45,828 nucleotides of DNA from Candidatus Eiseniibacteriota bacterium. Lineage in GTDB: Bacteria > Eisenbacteria > RBG-16-71-46. How positions within the stretch are numbered: position 1 is the first letter of the stretch; the number at the start of each line of letters is the position of its first letter. Both the position numbers and the translations under genes were made by a program. The stretch lies in contig JACRIW010000087.1 of the NCBI GenBank assembly GCA_016215625.1, positions 1-45,828 on the forward strand. Reading direction: 5' to 3'. The notes beneath the pieces were generated by a model. It did not search any database and was not told where the DNA came from. It saw only the letters and a program-made list of their open reading frames with translations. Shown in pieces: positions 31,792 to 39,617 of this stretch.

Positions 31792-33099
31792 TCAGATGCG
31801 CTCCCGGCGCTTGATGTCGAGGTACTGCTGGATGAGCGACGGCGCGATCGCGTCCGGCGCGACGTCGAATGTGCGCACGCCCGAGCGGCGCAGCCGGCGG
31901 TGCACGAGCGAGCGGTCCCGCTCGAGCTGGCGCGCCATCACCGCACGCCCGAGCGCGACCATGTCGGTGGGCGGCGTGCGCACGAGTTCGCCGAGCATCG
32001 GATCGCGGATCGAGAGGAAGACGAGCAGGTGGCGCGAGGCGATGCGGTCGGCGTTCTCGACGAGCAGTTCGGCGGTCACGGTGTCCACGAAGTCGGTGAG
32101 CAGCACGACGAGGGAACGGCGGCGCAGGCGCTGCGCGAGCGTCGTGAGGCCGAGCGTGAAGTTGGTCTCGTCGGCCGAATAGTCGATGCGCGCCGTGGAC
32201 TCGAGCAGCGCGCGGATGCCCGCGACGCCGCGCACGGGTTCGAGCGCGGGGCCGGGGCGCGAATGGAACGAGAACAGTCCCACGCGGTCGCCGGTCGCGA
32301 GGCAGACGTACGACAGCAGCAACGCGCCGTTGATCGCATGGTCGAGGCGCGAGACGCCCGCGACGGACTCCGACATGAGCCGGCCGCTGTCGATCGCGAA
32401 GATCACCTGGTGGTCGCGCTCGGCGCGGTGCTGGCGGCAGATCGGGCGGCGGTGCCGCGCGGTCGCCTTCCAGTCGATCGTGCGGTGGTCGTCGCCGGGC
32501 AGGTACTCCTTGAGCGAGTCGAACTCCGAGCCGTCGCCGCGGTAGCGCTCGACCTGCAGCCCGGCACGGAAGTGCCGGTCGGCGAAGAAGCGGATCGCCT
32601 GCGCGCGCACGCGCGGCAGGTCGGGAAGCACGGGGATCTCGCGGTCGAGCGGCACGCGCTTCGAGTGCGCCCAGAGACCGGCGGGGCTGCGCCAGCCGAG
32701 CCAGAGCGCCTCCACCGTGGCGCGCCCGCGCCGCGAAGGGGTCAGCGGCCACGAGAGCCGCACGCCTTCCGGGCCCGCGATGGCGTGCGATTCCGCCTGC
32801 GGTGCGAGCACGTCCGAAAGGTCGAGCGTCGCACGCACGAGCATGGGACGCGGCGAAGGCGCCTCCCACGTGAGCGTGGCCGGCCCGCTCTCGCCGACGT
32901 ACAGCACGGACGGCGTGTCGAGCGTCCACTCCAGGTCGCCCGTCCGCGCCGAGAACGCTGCGTCGGCCACGAGCACCGCGACGCCGAGCACCCAGCCGGC
33001 CACGATCCACGGCCACGCCCCGGCCACGCCGAAGGCGGGCAGGAGCGCGAACGCGAGTCCCGCGCCGAGCAGGGCGAGCGAGCGCCGGGTCGGAGTCAC
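31792..33099 (-). CDS. DUF58 / vWA-like protein of the MoxR cluster
   Basis: 435 residues from a GTG, 10 nt after the MoxR stop. Two hydrophobic helices at the N-terminus (about 8-50) anchor it, followed by a beta-rich region. The DUF58 core lies near 200-240: ERYRGDGSEFDSLKEYLPGD then HRTIDWKATAR. A vWA-type fold follows with a modified MIDAS motif (FAIDSGRLMS, equivalent to DxSxS), and SLVVLLTDFVD as the later acidic strand. DUF58 proteins are standard partners of MoxR ATPases, which are thought to remodel metal-ion-binding vWA proteins. It is central to the cluster shared with SpoIIM, RDD, DUF4129 and DUF4350. Confidence 0.9.
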   Translation of the reverse strand: MTPTRRSLALLGAGLAFALLPAFGVAGAWPWIVAGWVLGVAVLVADAAFSARTGDLEWTLDTPSVLYVGESGPATLTWEAPSPRPMLVRATLDLSDVLAPQAESHAIAGPEGVRLSWPLTPSRRGRATVEALWLGWRSPAGLWAHSKRVPLDREIPVLPDLPRVRAQAIRFFADRHFRAGLQVERYRGDGSEFDSLKEYLPGDDHRTIDWKATARHRRPICRQHRAERDHQVIFAIDSGRLMSESVAGVSRLDHAINGALLLSYVCLATGDRVGLFSFHSRPGPALEPVRGVAGIRALLESTARIDYSADETNFTLGLTTLAQRLRRRSLVVLLTDFVDTVTAELLVENADRIASRHLLVFLSIRDPMLGELVRTPPTDMVALGRAVMARQLERDRSLVHRRLRRSGVRTFDVAPDAIAPSLIQQYLDIKRRERI

Positions 33100-33109
33100 G
33101 CCGTCACGC

Positions 33110-34066
33110 TCATCGCGGCGCCGGCACTTCCTGGACGATCTGCTGCAGCACCTGCTCGGCCGTGCGGCCCTCGACCTCGGCGGCGGGCGCCACGACGATG
33201 CGGTGGCGCAGCACGGGGAGCACGAGCGACTTCACGTCGTCCGGGATCACGAAGTCACGCCCCTCGAGCACGGCGAGCGAACGGGCCGCGGTCGCGAGCA
33301 TGTTGCACGCGCGCGGGCTCGCGCCCACCTGCAGCGCCGGGTTCGTACGCGTGGCGCGCACGAGGTCGACGATGTACGCGACGATCTCGTCCGCGAGCCG
33401 CAGCGCGGCGACCTGCGCCCGCGCGCGCTCGAGGAACGCCGGATCGGTCACGGCGCGCAGCCCGAAGCGCTCGAGCGGCGGCATGGCCGAATGGTGCCCG
33501 TGGATGCCCACGAGCTTCAGCTCGTCGTCGCGCTCGGGATAGCCCACGAGGATCTTGAACAGGAAGCGGTCGAGCTGCGCTTCGGGCAGCGGATAGGTGC
33601 CTTCGTGCTCGATCGGGTTCTGTGTCGCGAGCACGAGGAACGCCCCGGAGAGCGGATGCGTCGTGCCGTCGATCGTCACGGTGCGCTCCTGCATGGCCCC
33701 GAGCAGCGCGGCCTGCGTCTTGGGAGGCGTGCGGTTGATCTCGTCGGCGAGCAGGAACTCGGTGAAGACCGGGCCGCGGGTGAGCGTGAAGCGCCCGGTT
33801 TGGAAGTCGAAGAGGTGCGTGCCGAGGATGTCGCCGGGCATGAGGTCGGGCGTGAACTGGATGCGCCGGAACTCGAGTCCGAGGCACGCGGCGAACGTGC
33901 GGGAGAGGAGCGTCTTGGCCGTTCCCGGCACGCCCTCGAGCAGCACGTGGCCCTGCGACAGCAGCGCCACCATGAGCAGCTTCACGGTGTCGTGCTGCCC
34001 GATCACCACGCGGCCGGTCTGTTCGTCGATCGCGTTCCACGCGTCGCGCACTTCATCGATGCTCAT
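33110..34066 (-). CDS. MoxR-family AAA+ ATPase
   Basis: 318 residues. Walker A GVPGTAKT (45-52) and Walker B LLADEIN (105-111) are intact, as are the family motifs [45 protein letters not shown] and DRFLFKI. The C-terminal lid contains [15 protein letters not shown], with the sensor-2-type Arg. It is cytoplasmic, probably hexameric, and probably acts as a chaperone-like motor on the neighbouring DUF58 (vWA-like) protein. It overlaps the DUF4350 gene by 14 nt upstream and lies 10 nt before DUF58, consistent with coupled synthesis. Length and gene order match the common MoxR clusters of many phyla. Confidence 0.95.
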   Translation of the reverse strand: MSIDEVRDAWNAIDEQTGRVVIGQHDTVKLLMVALLSQGHVLLEGVPGTAKTLLSRTFAACLGLEFRRIQFTPDLMPGDILGTHLFDFQTGRFTLTRGPVFTEFLLADEINRTPPKTQAALLGAMQERTVTIDGTTHPLSGAFLVLATQNPIEHEGTYPLPEAQLDRFLFKILVGYPERDDELKLVGIHGHHSAMPPLERFGLRAVTDPAFLERARAQVAALRLADEIVAYIVDLVRATRTNPALQVGASPRACNMLATAARSLAVLEGRDFVIPDDVKSLVLPVLRHRIVVAPAAEVEGRTAEQVLQQIVQEVPAPR

Positions 34067-35435
34067 GCGTCATCTCCTCACGCCAGTGGTGCATTTCGGC
34101 GGCGGCCTTCAGGACCAGTGCGGGGTCGTCCGCGCGGCCGACCATGGCCGTGAGCGTGCGCCCCCATTCGAGTACGTCGGTGGACAGGCCGCGCGAGCGG
34201 CTGAGTGCGTCGAGTCGGCGCGCGAGGCGGTCGACGTCGGTTTCGGGCCCGAGCAGGAAGTGCTCGGCGACCGCATGCAGCGTCTGCCGGTGATACAGCC
34301 GCAGCGATTCCCACGACTGCCCCGTCTGCGCCAGCAACGCGGCGGTCGTGTCGATGAGCGCGCGCTTGCCGTTCACGGCGGCCGCTTCCGCGGCGGGCTT
34401 GCCGAACCGCCGCGCGCCCGACCAGACGAGGAAGATCGCGAGCACCAGCGCCTGCACGAACGCGAACACGAGCGGCGGCCGGACCAGCTCGGCCATGAGC
34501 GAAGGCTCGCTCGCGAAGCCGTGCTCGACCTCGTCGAAGGCGAAGGCGTCGCCGGGGAGCGAGTCGAGGAAGGCCCCGATCCAGGCGGCGTGATCGGCGC
34601 GGCCGAGCCCGCCGTTGTTGAGCAGGTCGGGGTCCGTGACGAGATAGACCGGCGGAAGGTCCGGGTCCATCGTCTGGGTGTACTTGCCGTCCTCGTCCTC
34701 GTACGCCTCGTCCTCGGCGGTGGCGCTCGAGTCCTGCGGCTGCAATTCCTGCACCCATTCGGGTGCCGGGTCCCAGCTCGTGTTGAACCGCGACCATTTG
34801 ACCTTCGCGACGAGCACGAGCGAATCCACCGTGACGATCGGCTCGAGCCACTCGGTGTCGAGCACACCCTGCGCGTCGGTGAGCTCCACGCGCGGGCCCG
34901 CGCCGGAGTCGACGCTCGCGGTCTCGCGCACGCTCGGGCGCCTCAGCACGGTGAGCGATTCGTCGAAGCAGTCCTTGCCCGCGCGCTCGACGGCGCGGGC
35001 GAGGAGGAGCTCGGTGCCGGCCGCCCAGCCCGGGTGCATCGCGTCCTCGGTGGCGGTCCGCTTCGGCAGCACCACGACGAGCGCGGCCGAGCGTTCGTGC
35101 AGCGCGAGCCAGCGCTGGTGCTCGGTCCAGCGCGGCAGGCTGTCCGGCCCGGGGATCGTGAGTTCCGCGAGCAGCACGGTGGTCGTGCTGTCCACGCGTG
35201 CGAGGTGCCGCGTGCGCAGCTTCACGACGCGATGGCCGCGGCGCGCGAGCACTTCGGCGAGCGCGCGATGGCCGAGCACGCTCCAGCTGTACGAGTCGGC
35301 GCCGGCGCTGCCCGGCTCGCCGAGGGAATCGGCGAAGCCGCTGAACAGCATCGCGAGCAGCAGGCTGAAGCTCGCGGCGGCCACGAGCCAGACGACCACC
35401 CGCGTCGAGAACGGTCCGCCCGCTCGTCCGCTCAT
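34053..35435 (-). CDS. DUF4350-type membrane protein of the MoxR cluster
   Basis: 460 residues from the ATG (MSGRAGG) that overlaps the DUF4129 stop by 4 nt. An N-terminal transmembrane helix (about 12-32) is followed by a segment typical of DUF4350 proteins: [26 protein letters not shown], here split (residues about 48-72), then a large extracytoplasmic domain with an acidic insertion ([10 protein letters not shown], about 240). A second helix lies near 340-360 ([22 protein letters not shown]), after which a cytoplasmic helical tail ([29 protein letters not shown]) ends the protein. It probably bridges the membrane parts to MoxR. Function unknown beyond context. Confidence 0.8.
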   Translation of the reverse strand: MSGRAGGPFSTRVVVWLVAAASFSLLLAMLFSGFADSLGEPGSAGADSYSWSVLGHRALAEVLARRGHRVVKLRTRHLARVDSTTTVLLAELTIPGPDSLPRWTEHQRWLALHERSAALVVVLPKRTATEDAMHPGWAAGTELLLARAVERAGKDCFDESLTVLRRPSVRETASVDSGAGPRVELTDAQGVLDTEWLEPIVTVDSLVLVAKVKWSRFNTSWDPAPEWVQELQPQDSSATAEDEAYEDEDGKYTQTMDPDLPPVYLVTDPDLLNNGGLGRADHAAWIGAFLDSLPGDAFAFDEVEHGFASEPSLMAELVRPPLVFAFVQALVLAIFLVWSGARRFGKPAAEAAAVNGKRALIDTTAALLAQTGQSWESLRLYHRQTLHAVAEHFLLGPETDVDRLARRLDALSRSRGLSTDVLEWGRTLTAMVGRADDPALVLKAAAEMHHWREEMTHEHR

Positions 35436-36040
35436 CGCACGGCCTGCACGGTGTCGAGGCAGAGCGTGCGGCAGCGCGCGAAGTCGTCCGCGCCGACCGG
35501 GCGTCCGCCGAACAGCGAGATCTCGACGAGCGCGACCATCTCGCCGAGCGCGCGACGGCGTTCCGGCGACAGGCGCGGGGCGAGGTGACGCAGCATCTCG
35601 CGGCTCGTGAGCGCCGGGTGGTCGGCCGCGCGCTCGCGTGAGAGCACGTGCCCGAGCGAGAGCAGCAGCAGCAGGTGCACACCTTCCGCGTAGCGCCCCT
35701 CGGCGGCGAGCGCCTCGGCCTGCACGAGCGACGGACCCGGAAGCGTCGTGGCGCCTGCGGCGCCCGATTCGCCGTTCACGAGGGCGGTCGCCCGGCGCCG
35801 GCGCCGCCACAGCGCCGCCGCGATCGCGATCGCGACGAGCACGATCGCGAGCACGGCGAGGATCTCGAACGAGCGCTGCACGAACGGCGAGGCGTGACCC
35901 CAGTCCCGCTTGAGCGTGAGCGGTTTGTCCTCGAGCGACTTCTGGTAGCGCGGATCACGCAGCACGGCTTCGGCCGTCGCGCGGGCGTCGGCGCGATCGG
36001 GTGCTTGCGGATTCGCGGCCGGGCGATCAGTCGAAGACAT
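35432..36040 (-). CDS. DUF4129-type membrane protein of the MoxR cluster
   Basis: 202 residues. One transmembrane helix (about 58-80, FEILAVLAIVLVAIAIAAALW) is preceded by a polar N-terminus with LRDPRYQKSLEDKP, a short segment often seen in these proteins. The C-terminal domain has the DUF4129 layout: LAAEGRYAEGVHLLLLLSLGHVL (about 112-134), LTSREMLRHLAPRL, then a helix ending near FGGRPVGADDFARCR. In other phyla DUF4129 proteins sit beside MoxR and transglutaminase-like proteins. Both ends overlap their neighbours (14 nt upstream, 4 nt downstream). Confidence 0.8.
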   Translation of the reverse strand: MSSTDRPAANPQAPDRADARATAEAVLRDPRYQKSLEDKPLTLKRDWGHASPFVQRSFEILAVLAIVLVAIAIAAALWRRRRRATALVNGESGAAGATTLPGPSLVQAEALAAEGRYAEGVHLLLLLSLGHVLSRERAADHPALTSREMLRHLAPRLSPERRRALGEMVALVEISLFGGRPVGADDFARCRTLCLDTVQAVR

Positions 36041-36779
36041 GTGCGAGCGAGCCCTCCGTGTATTCGCCCTTCTCGAAGCGCAGGCCGCACCAGAGCTGCG
36101 CGGCCTGCACGGTGAAGACGAGGTGCAGGGCGGAGTTCACGAGCACGCGAAACGTGATCACGGTCCAGGCCGGCGCGGACAGCGCCTGCAGCGGCCATTC
36201 CAGCGGGGACAGCGCCAGCAGCACGAGCGCCGCGGGCGCGAGGAGGCACGGCGTGCGCCGGCCCTCGCTGAGCGACCGGCTGCGGCGCAGCGACTCGATC
36301 GGCCCCGCGTGCTCGAGCACGCAGGCGGGGATGGCCGCGGCGAGCATCGGGGCGACGAAGAAGGCGGGCACGACCAGCGCGACCGCGCTCGCGACGAGCA
36401 GGAGGATCTGCAGCGCCGCGACCACGGTGAGCGTGAGGCAACGGCGGAAGGCGGGACCGACGAGCGCGCCAGAGGCCGGCGCGGGATCGCCGGCCGTCTC
36501 CGCGGCGATGTGGCAGATCTGGTACGTCGCGATGTTCTGCGCCGTGAACGCGCCGAGCATCCCGGTCACGATGAGCAGCAGGTCGATCCGGCGCAGGTCG
36601 GCCAGTTCGGTGCGGTTGGCCGGCAACGCGTACGACGCGGTGAACGCCGCCAGCGTGCCCGGCAGCAGCATGGGCAGCACCGTGCGATAGCGTGGCCAGC
36701 GCCGCACCACGTCCGCGAACGGATCGCGCAGGAGGTCGGCCAGCCGCAGCGGCCGATGGAAGGAACTGCGAAGGTCCAA
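36027..36779 (-). CDS. Polytopic membrane protein, paralogue 4 of 4 (DUF975/YciC-like)
   Basis: 250 residues from a TTG at 36779 that has GGAG about 8 nt upstream; a GTG at 36881 is in frame but lacks a ribosome-binding site and adds a non-conserved stretch. About five to six transmembrane helices. It shares with the three upstream paralogues a short N-terminal LADLLRDPFADVVRRW-like segment, a central AIPACVLEHAGPIESLRRSRSLSEG motif, and a C-terminal cytoplasmic end (GLRFEKGEYTEGSLAHVFD). The central motif is typical of membrane proteins grouped with YciC/DUF975 or the GDPD membrane domain. Its stop overlaps DUF4129 by 14 nt. Function unknown. Confidence 0.7.
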   Translation of the reverse strand: MDLRSSFHRPLRLADLLRDPFADVVRRWPRYRTVLPMLLPGTLAAFTASYALPANRTELADLRRIDLLLIVTGMLGAFTAQNIATYQICHIAAETAGDPAPASGALVGPAFRRCLTLTVVAALQILLLVASAVALVVPAFFVAPMLAAAIPACVLEHAGPIESLRRSRSLSEGRRTPCLLAPAALVLLALSPLEWPLQALSAPAWTVITFRVLVNSALHLVFTVQAAQLWCGLRFEKGEYTEGSLAHVFD

Positions 36780-36796
36780 GCTCGTGCTCCGGAGAT

Positions 36797-36823
36797 CGCT
36801 GCGGTCGGGGGGCGCGCTCGCGA
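36797..36823. repeat. Leader-region direct repeat, copy 1
   Basis: A 27-nt stretch starting CGCTGCGGTCGGGG and ending GCGCTCGCGA recurs at 39387-39412 with a single G deletion. Both copies are in the upstream regions of two of the four membrane-protein paralogues, in the same orientation. Confidence 0.6.
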
Positions 36824-36903
36824 AGCAGGTGGCGTGTAGGTCGAGTCGGCGGAACGGTGAGGCCCGACGCGAAGCTATCACGCCCGGGCGGGCCCGCCCG
36901 AGC

Positions 36904-37695
36904 TCAATCGAAGGCGGAGACGGTCGCGTCCGGCTGCGCGCCGTCGTGCGCCTCGCGCAGGCGGTGGTAGAGGACGTAGTTCTGGGTGCCGAGCGTGAGC
37001 GCGAGCAGCGTGACCGAGATGATGCCCGCGAGCACGCCGGGCCACGGCGTCGCGGAGACTGGGATGCGTGCGAGCACGATCAGGGCCCCGACGACGAAGC
37101 CGGCCGCGGAGCGCGCGATCGCGAGGGCGACGATGTAGCCCTCGGTCAGCGCGGCGCTGCGCTTCATCGCGGCGAGCAGTCCGCGTGCTTCGACGACGGC
37201 CACGGACATCGCGCTCCCGAACGGGACGGCGGCGATGAGCGCGAGCGCGAGAAGCAGGTAGCCGGCCCTTTGCGTGCCGGGAACCGTCAGTAATTGCATG
37301 CCGAGCGCGGCCGGCACGGCGAGCGTGATCGACAACCCCGCCGCCGCGGGCAATCGGCCCAGGCCGCGCGAGAAGGCGCGTGCGGCATCCCCGCGCTCGC
37401 CACGCCGCGCGTCCTCGAGCAGGCTGGCGAGCACGGCCGTGGCGAGCTGGACTCCGGTCGAGGTGAGCAGCGCGGTCTCCGCGCCGACGAAGAGCCGGAT
37501 CGTCTCCGGCGAGTGTTCGCTCATCCACCCGACGAGCAGGCTCGAGACCGGGAACTGGGCGAGCCCGAACGACACGCCGCAGCACAGCGCGACGGGCATG
37601 GTCGTGCGCGCGCTCCGCCCGAGCACCACGAAGCTGTCGCCGATCAGCGTGAGCGCGGTCGGGAAGTGAGCCCGTTCGGGAAAGAGCGCTCTCAA
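36904..37695 (-). CDS. Polytopic membrane protein, paralogue 3 of 4
   Basis: 263 residues. The start is a TTG at 37695 that overlaps the preceding stop in a TTGA junction, with GGAGAAG 6-7 nt upstream; no ATG lies before the conserved N-terminal region (LRALFPERAHFPTALTLIGD). About six hydrophobic helices. The paralogue motif is divergent here (VAVVEARGLLAAMKRSAALTEGYIVAL) but recognisable, and the C-terminus HRLREAHDGAQPDATVSAFD keeps the RLR...VxxFD pattern shared by the set. A 124-nt gap follows before the fourth paralogue. Function unknown; translational coupling to paralogue 2 is likely from the overlap. Confidence 0.7.
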   Translation of the reverse strand: MRALFPERAHFPTALTLIGDSFVVLGRSARTTMPVALCCGVSFGLAQFPVSSLLVGWMSEHSPETIRLFVGAETALLTSTGVQLATAVLASLLEDARRGERGDAARAFSRGLGRLPAAAGLSITLAVPAALGMQLLTVPGTQRAGYLLLALALIAAVPFGSAMSVAVVEARGLLAAMKRSAALTEGYIVALAIARSAAGFVVGALIVLARIPVSATPWPGVLAGIISVTLLALTLGTQNYVLYHRLREAHDGAQPDATVSAFD

Positions 37696-38426
37696 TCGAA
37701 CTTCTCCGCGATCACCCCGACCGGATCGAGTCCCTTGGCCGAGCGCAGGCGAAGGAAGATGACGGCCGCCATGGCCGACGTGAACGGCGTGAGCACCGTG
37801 CTCTGCAGCACCAGCAGCGGGAAGGCGAGCGCGGGAGCGGCGGCGCCCACGGCGATCGTGATCCCGATGATCGGCAGCATCGCCAGGCCGGCCACGAGGA
37901 TCATGCCGAACAGCGTCATGCGGTAGCCCTTCGTCAGGGACCGGCTGCGCTGGAGCGCTTCCGGGGCCGAGAGCCTCTCGAGCACGCAGGCCGGTATCGC
38001 GACGTACAGCGCGCACGTCGCCATGATCCCCGGCACGATCAGCAGCAGCGTGCCGACGAAGGCGATCAGGCCGACGAGCAGCGAGGTCGCGGCCACCGGG
38101 AACAGGGTCTCGAGCGCGGACCGCAGGACTTCCCCGGAATCCACCGTCTCCTCGCGAGTCCGCAGCTCGACGGCGCGAGCGAACGCCGCGTAGGTGGAGA
38201 TCGAAAGCAGCATGCCGCCGAGGTACAGCAGGATCGCGGGCAGCCAGGCCGAGCCGTCGGTGTTGTCCTTCGTCAGAGGCGTGATCGCGTTGATCGCCAG
38301 CGATGCACCGAAGATCAGCACGAGGAGGACGGGCGCCGCCGAGAGGCTGGCGCGCGTGGCGGCCATCGTGTCGGTGAACAGGTTGCCAACGGAGGGGCGT
38401 TCGGTGGAGAGAACGAGCAGGCCCAT
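37692..38426 (-). CDS. Polytopic membrane protein, paralogue 2 of 4 (DUF975/YciC-like)
   Basis: 244 residues from an ATG with AGGAG about 9 nt upstream (an earlier in-frame start would extend the protein by a polar stretch). N-terminal ERPSVGNLFTDTMAATRASL is followed by about six transmembrane helices. The signature VAIPACVLERLSAPEALQRS then RSLTKGYRMTLFGMIL is well preserved, and the protein ends RLRSAKGLDPVGVIAEKFD. Relatives of this type are annotated as glycerophosphoryl diester phosphodiesterase membrane-domain or DUF975 proteins, without known activity; no phosphodiesterase catalytic domain is present. Confidence 0.78.
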   Translation of the reverse strand: MGLLVLSTERPSVGNLFTDTMAATRASLSAAPVLLVLIFGASLAINAITPLTKDNTDGSAWLPAILLYLGGMLLSISTYAAFARAVELRTREETVDSGEVLRSALETLFPVAATSLLVGLIAFVGTLLLIVPGIMATCALYVAIPACVLERLSAPEALQRSRSLTKGYRMTLFGMILVAGLAMLPIIGITIAVGAAAPALAFPLLVLQSTVLTPFTSAMAAVIFLRLRSAKGLDPVGVIAEKFD

Positions 38427-38550
38427 GAGTGCGGTCTCCTGGGGAAGGTGGGGCGGGTGCGCACGTCGCCGTGCGCGGGGGAATCGTCCGTCAGCAAAAG
38501 CGTGAATCGTTCGAGGCACCGGAAGCGCCGTGCCCCTCCGGGGCGAACCT

Positions 38551-39303
38551 TCAGCGGAACGTCTCCATCACGTCCTCGGTGCCGAATCCCTCGCGCGCGG
38601 AGCGCAGGCGGAAGTAGGTGACGGCGGGGACGAGCATCTCGACCAGGATCTGCCCGAAGTAGACGAGCAGGACCAGGAAGGAGACGGCCAGGGGGAGCTT
38701 TTCGGTCCCGGCGCGGAAGACGAGGTTCGCCGGCAGCAGCAGCAGACCGAGGAGCAGCCGCGCGCCGAAGATCGTCCCGTCGTGATCCTTCGTGAGTTCG
38801 CTCCTGCGACGCATCGCGGCCAGCGGACCGATACCCTCGACCACGCAGGCGGGAACCGCGACCGAGAACCGGATCGCCGCGATCACGCCCGGCACGATCA
38901 GGAGGACCAGTCCGACCAGCACGGTGAGGGCGTACAGCAACACGACGGCGAAAAGTGAGAGGAACCGTCGTGCCCCTTCGCGTAGGCCCTGCGCGATCGA
39001 AAGGTTTTCGCCCCGCGCGGCGGCGACGAGCGTGAGCGCGCTCGTTCCGATGAGCAGCACGTACAGCGCGCCGAAGACCAAGTAGGCGCCGATCACCACC
39101 GCCATCGAGCGGGACTCGGTCGAGAGCCGCCACGACGGATGGGAAATCGCGACGGCCACGAAGACGACGGACAGGAACCCCGGGACCCCGAGGAGCAGGG
39201 GCAGGCCGATCGAAATGCCGGGTGCCCGCAGGAAGGCGCGGAAGTAATCCGCGAACAGGTTGCGGACGGTCGGAGGACCGGAGCCGAGACCGAGCGCGCT
39301 CAT
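38551..39303 (-). CDS. Polytopic membrane protein, paralogue 1 of 4 (DUF975/YciC-like)
   Basis: 250 residues from ATG. The N-terminus GPPTVRNLFADYFRAFLRAP aligns by eye with paralogue 2. About six transmembrane helices; the motif VAVPACVVEGIGPLAAMRRR then SELTKDHDGTIFG is present, and the C-terminus is RLRSAREGFGTEDVMETFR. It is the most upstream gene of the ten-gene minus-strand run, divergent from gltX. A 124-nt gap separates it from paralogue 2, the largest gap within the run together with the one before paralogue 4, so internal promoters are possible there. Confidence 0.78.
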   Translation of the reverse strand: MSALGLGSGPPTVRNLFADYFRAFLRAPGISIGLPLLLGVPGFLSVVFVAVAISHPSWRLSTESRSMAVVIGAYLVFGALYVLLIGTSALTLVAAARGENLSIAQGLREGARRFLSLFAVVLLYALTVLVGLVLLIVPGVIAAIRFSVAVPACVVEGIGPLAAMRRRSELTKDHDGTIFGARLLLGLLLLPANLVFRAGTEKLPLAVSFLVLLVYFGQILVEMLVPAVTYFRLRSAREGFGTEDVMETFR

Positions 39304-39386
39304 GGCCGGGGGTTCCGGCGCGGGGATGCCACACCCGAGCGGCCGTGCGGAGGGAAGGACGTGGTCATGCGGAGACCTCGCTTCGC

Positions 39387-39412
39387 CGCTGCGGTCGGGG
39401 GCGCGCTCGCGA
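39387..39412. repeat. Leader-region direct repeat, copy 2
   Basis: 26 nt matching 36797-36823 except for one fewer G in the central G-run. It lies 84 nt upstream of the start of the first membrane paralogue. The text just left of it (CGGAGA...) is also similar to the other copy, suggesting a duplicated leader. Confidence 0.6.
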
Positions 39413-39541
39413 CGATCCGGTGAGCAGATCGTTCGACGGTCGAGTTTTTCGGCGGCGCGACGCTAGCATGGGCGCTCGCGCACGCCCCAGCGAAATCGAT
39501 GGACCGCGCCCGGCGCGTTTCGCCGAAGCACGCTGCCAGTC

Positions 39542-39571
39542 TTGACCGTCTCGCACGGCGGTCCCTAGAGT
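39542..39571 (+). promoter_or_regulatory. Predicted sigma70-type promoter of gltX
   Basis: TTGACC (39542-39547), 18 nt, TAGAGT (39566-39571), about 45 nt before the gltX ATG. The -35 matches five of six consensus positions and the -10 four of six. Confidence 0.6.
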
Positions 39572-39617
39572 CCGCGGCCCGTCCTGCGTGAGTCCCTTCT
39601 CCGGAGCCTCGTCCCTC

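Larger units (their letters stand above)
39304..39617. other. Divergent intergenic region between the membrane cluster and gltX
   Basis: 314 nt with no credible gene. It holds the second copy of the leader repeat (39387-39412) on the side of the membrane cluster and a clear gltX promoter at 39542-39571. I could not pick a convincing -35/-10 pair for the minus-strand cluster. Confidence 0.5.
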
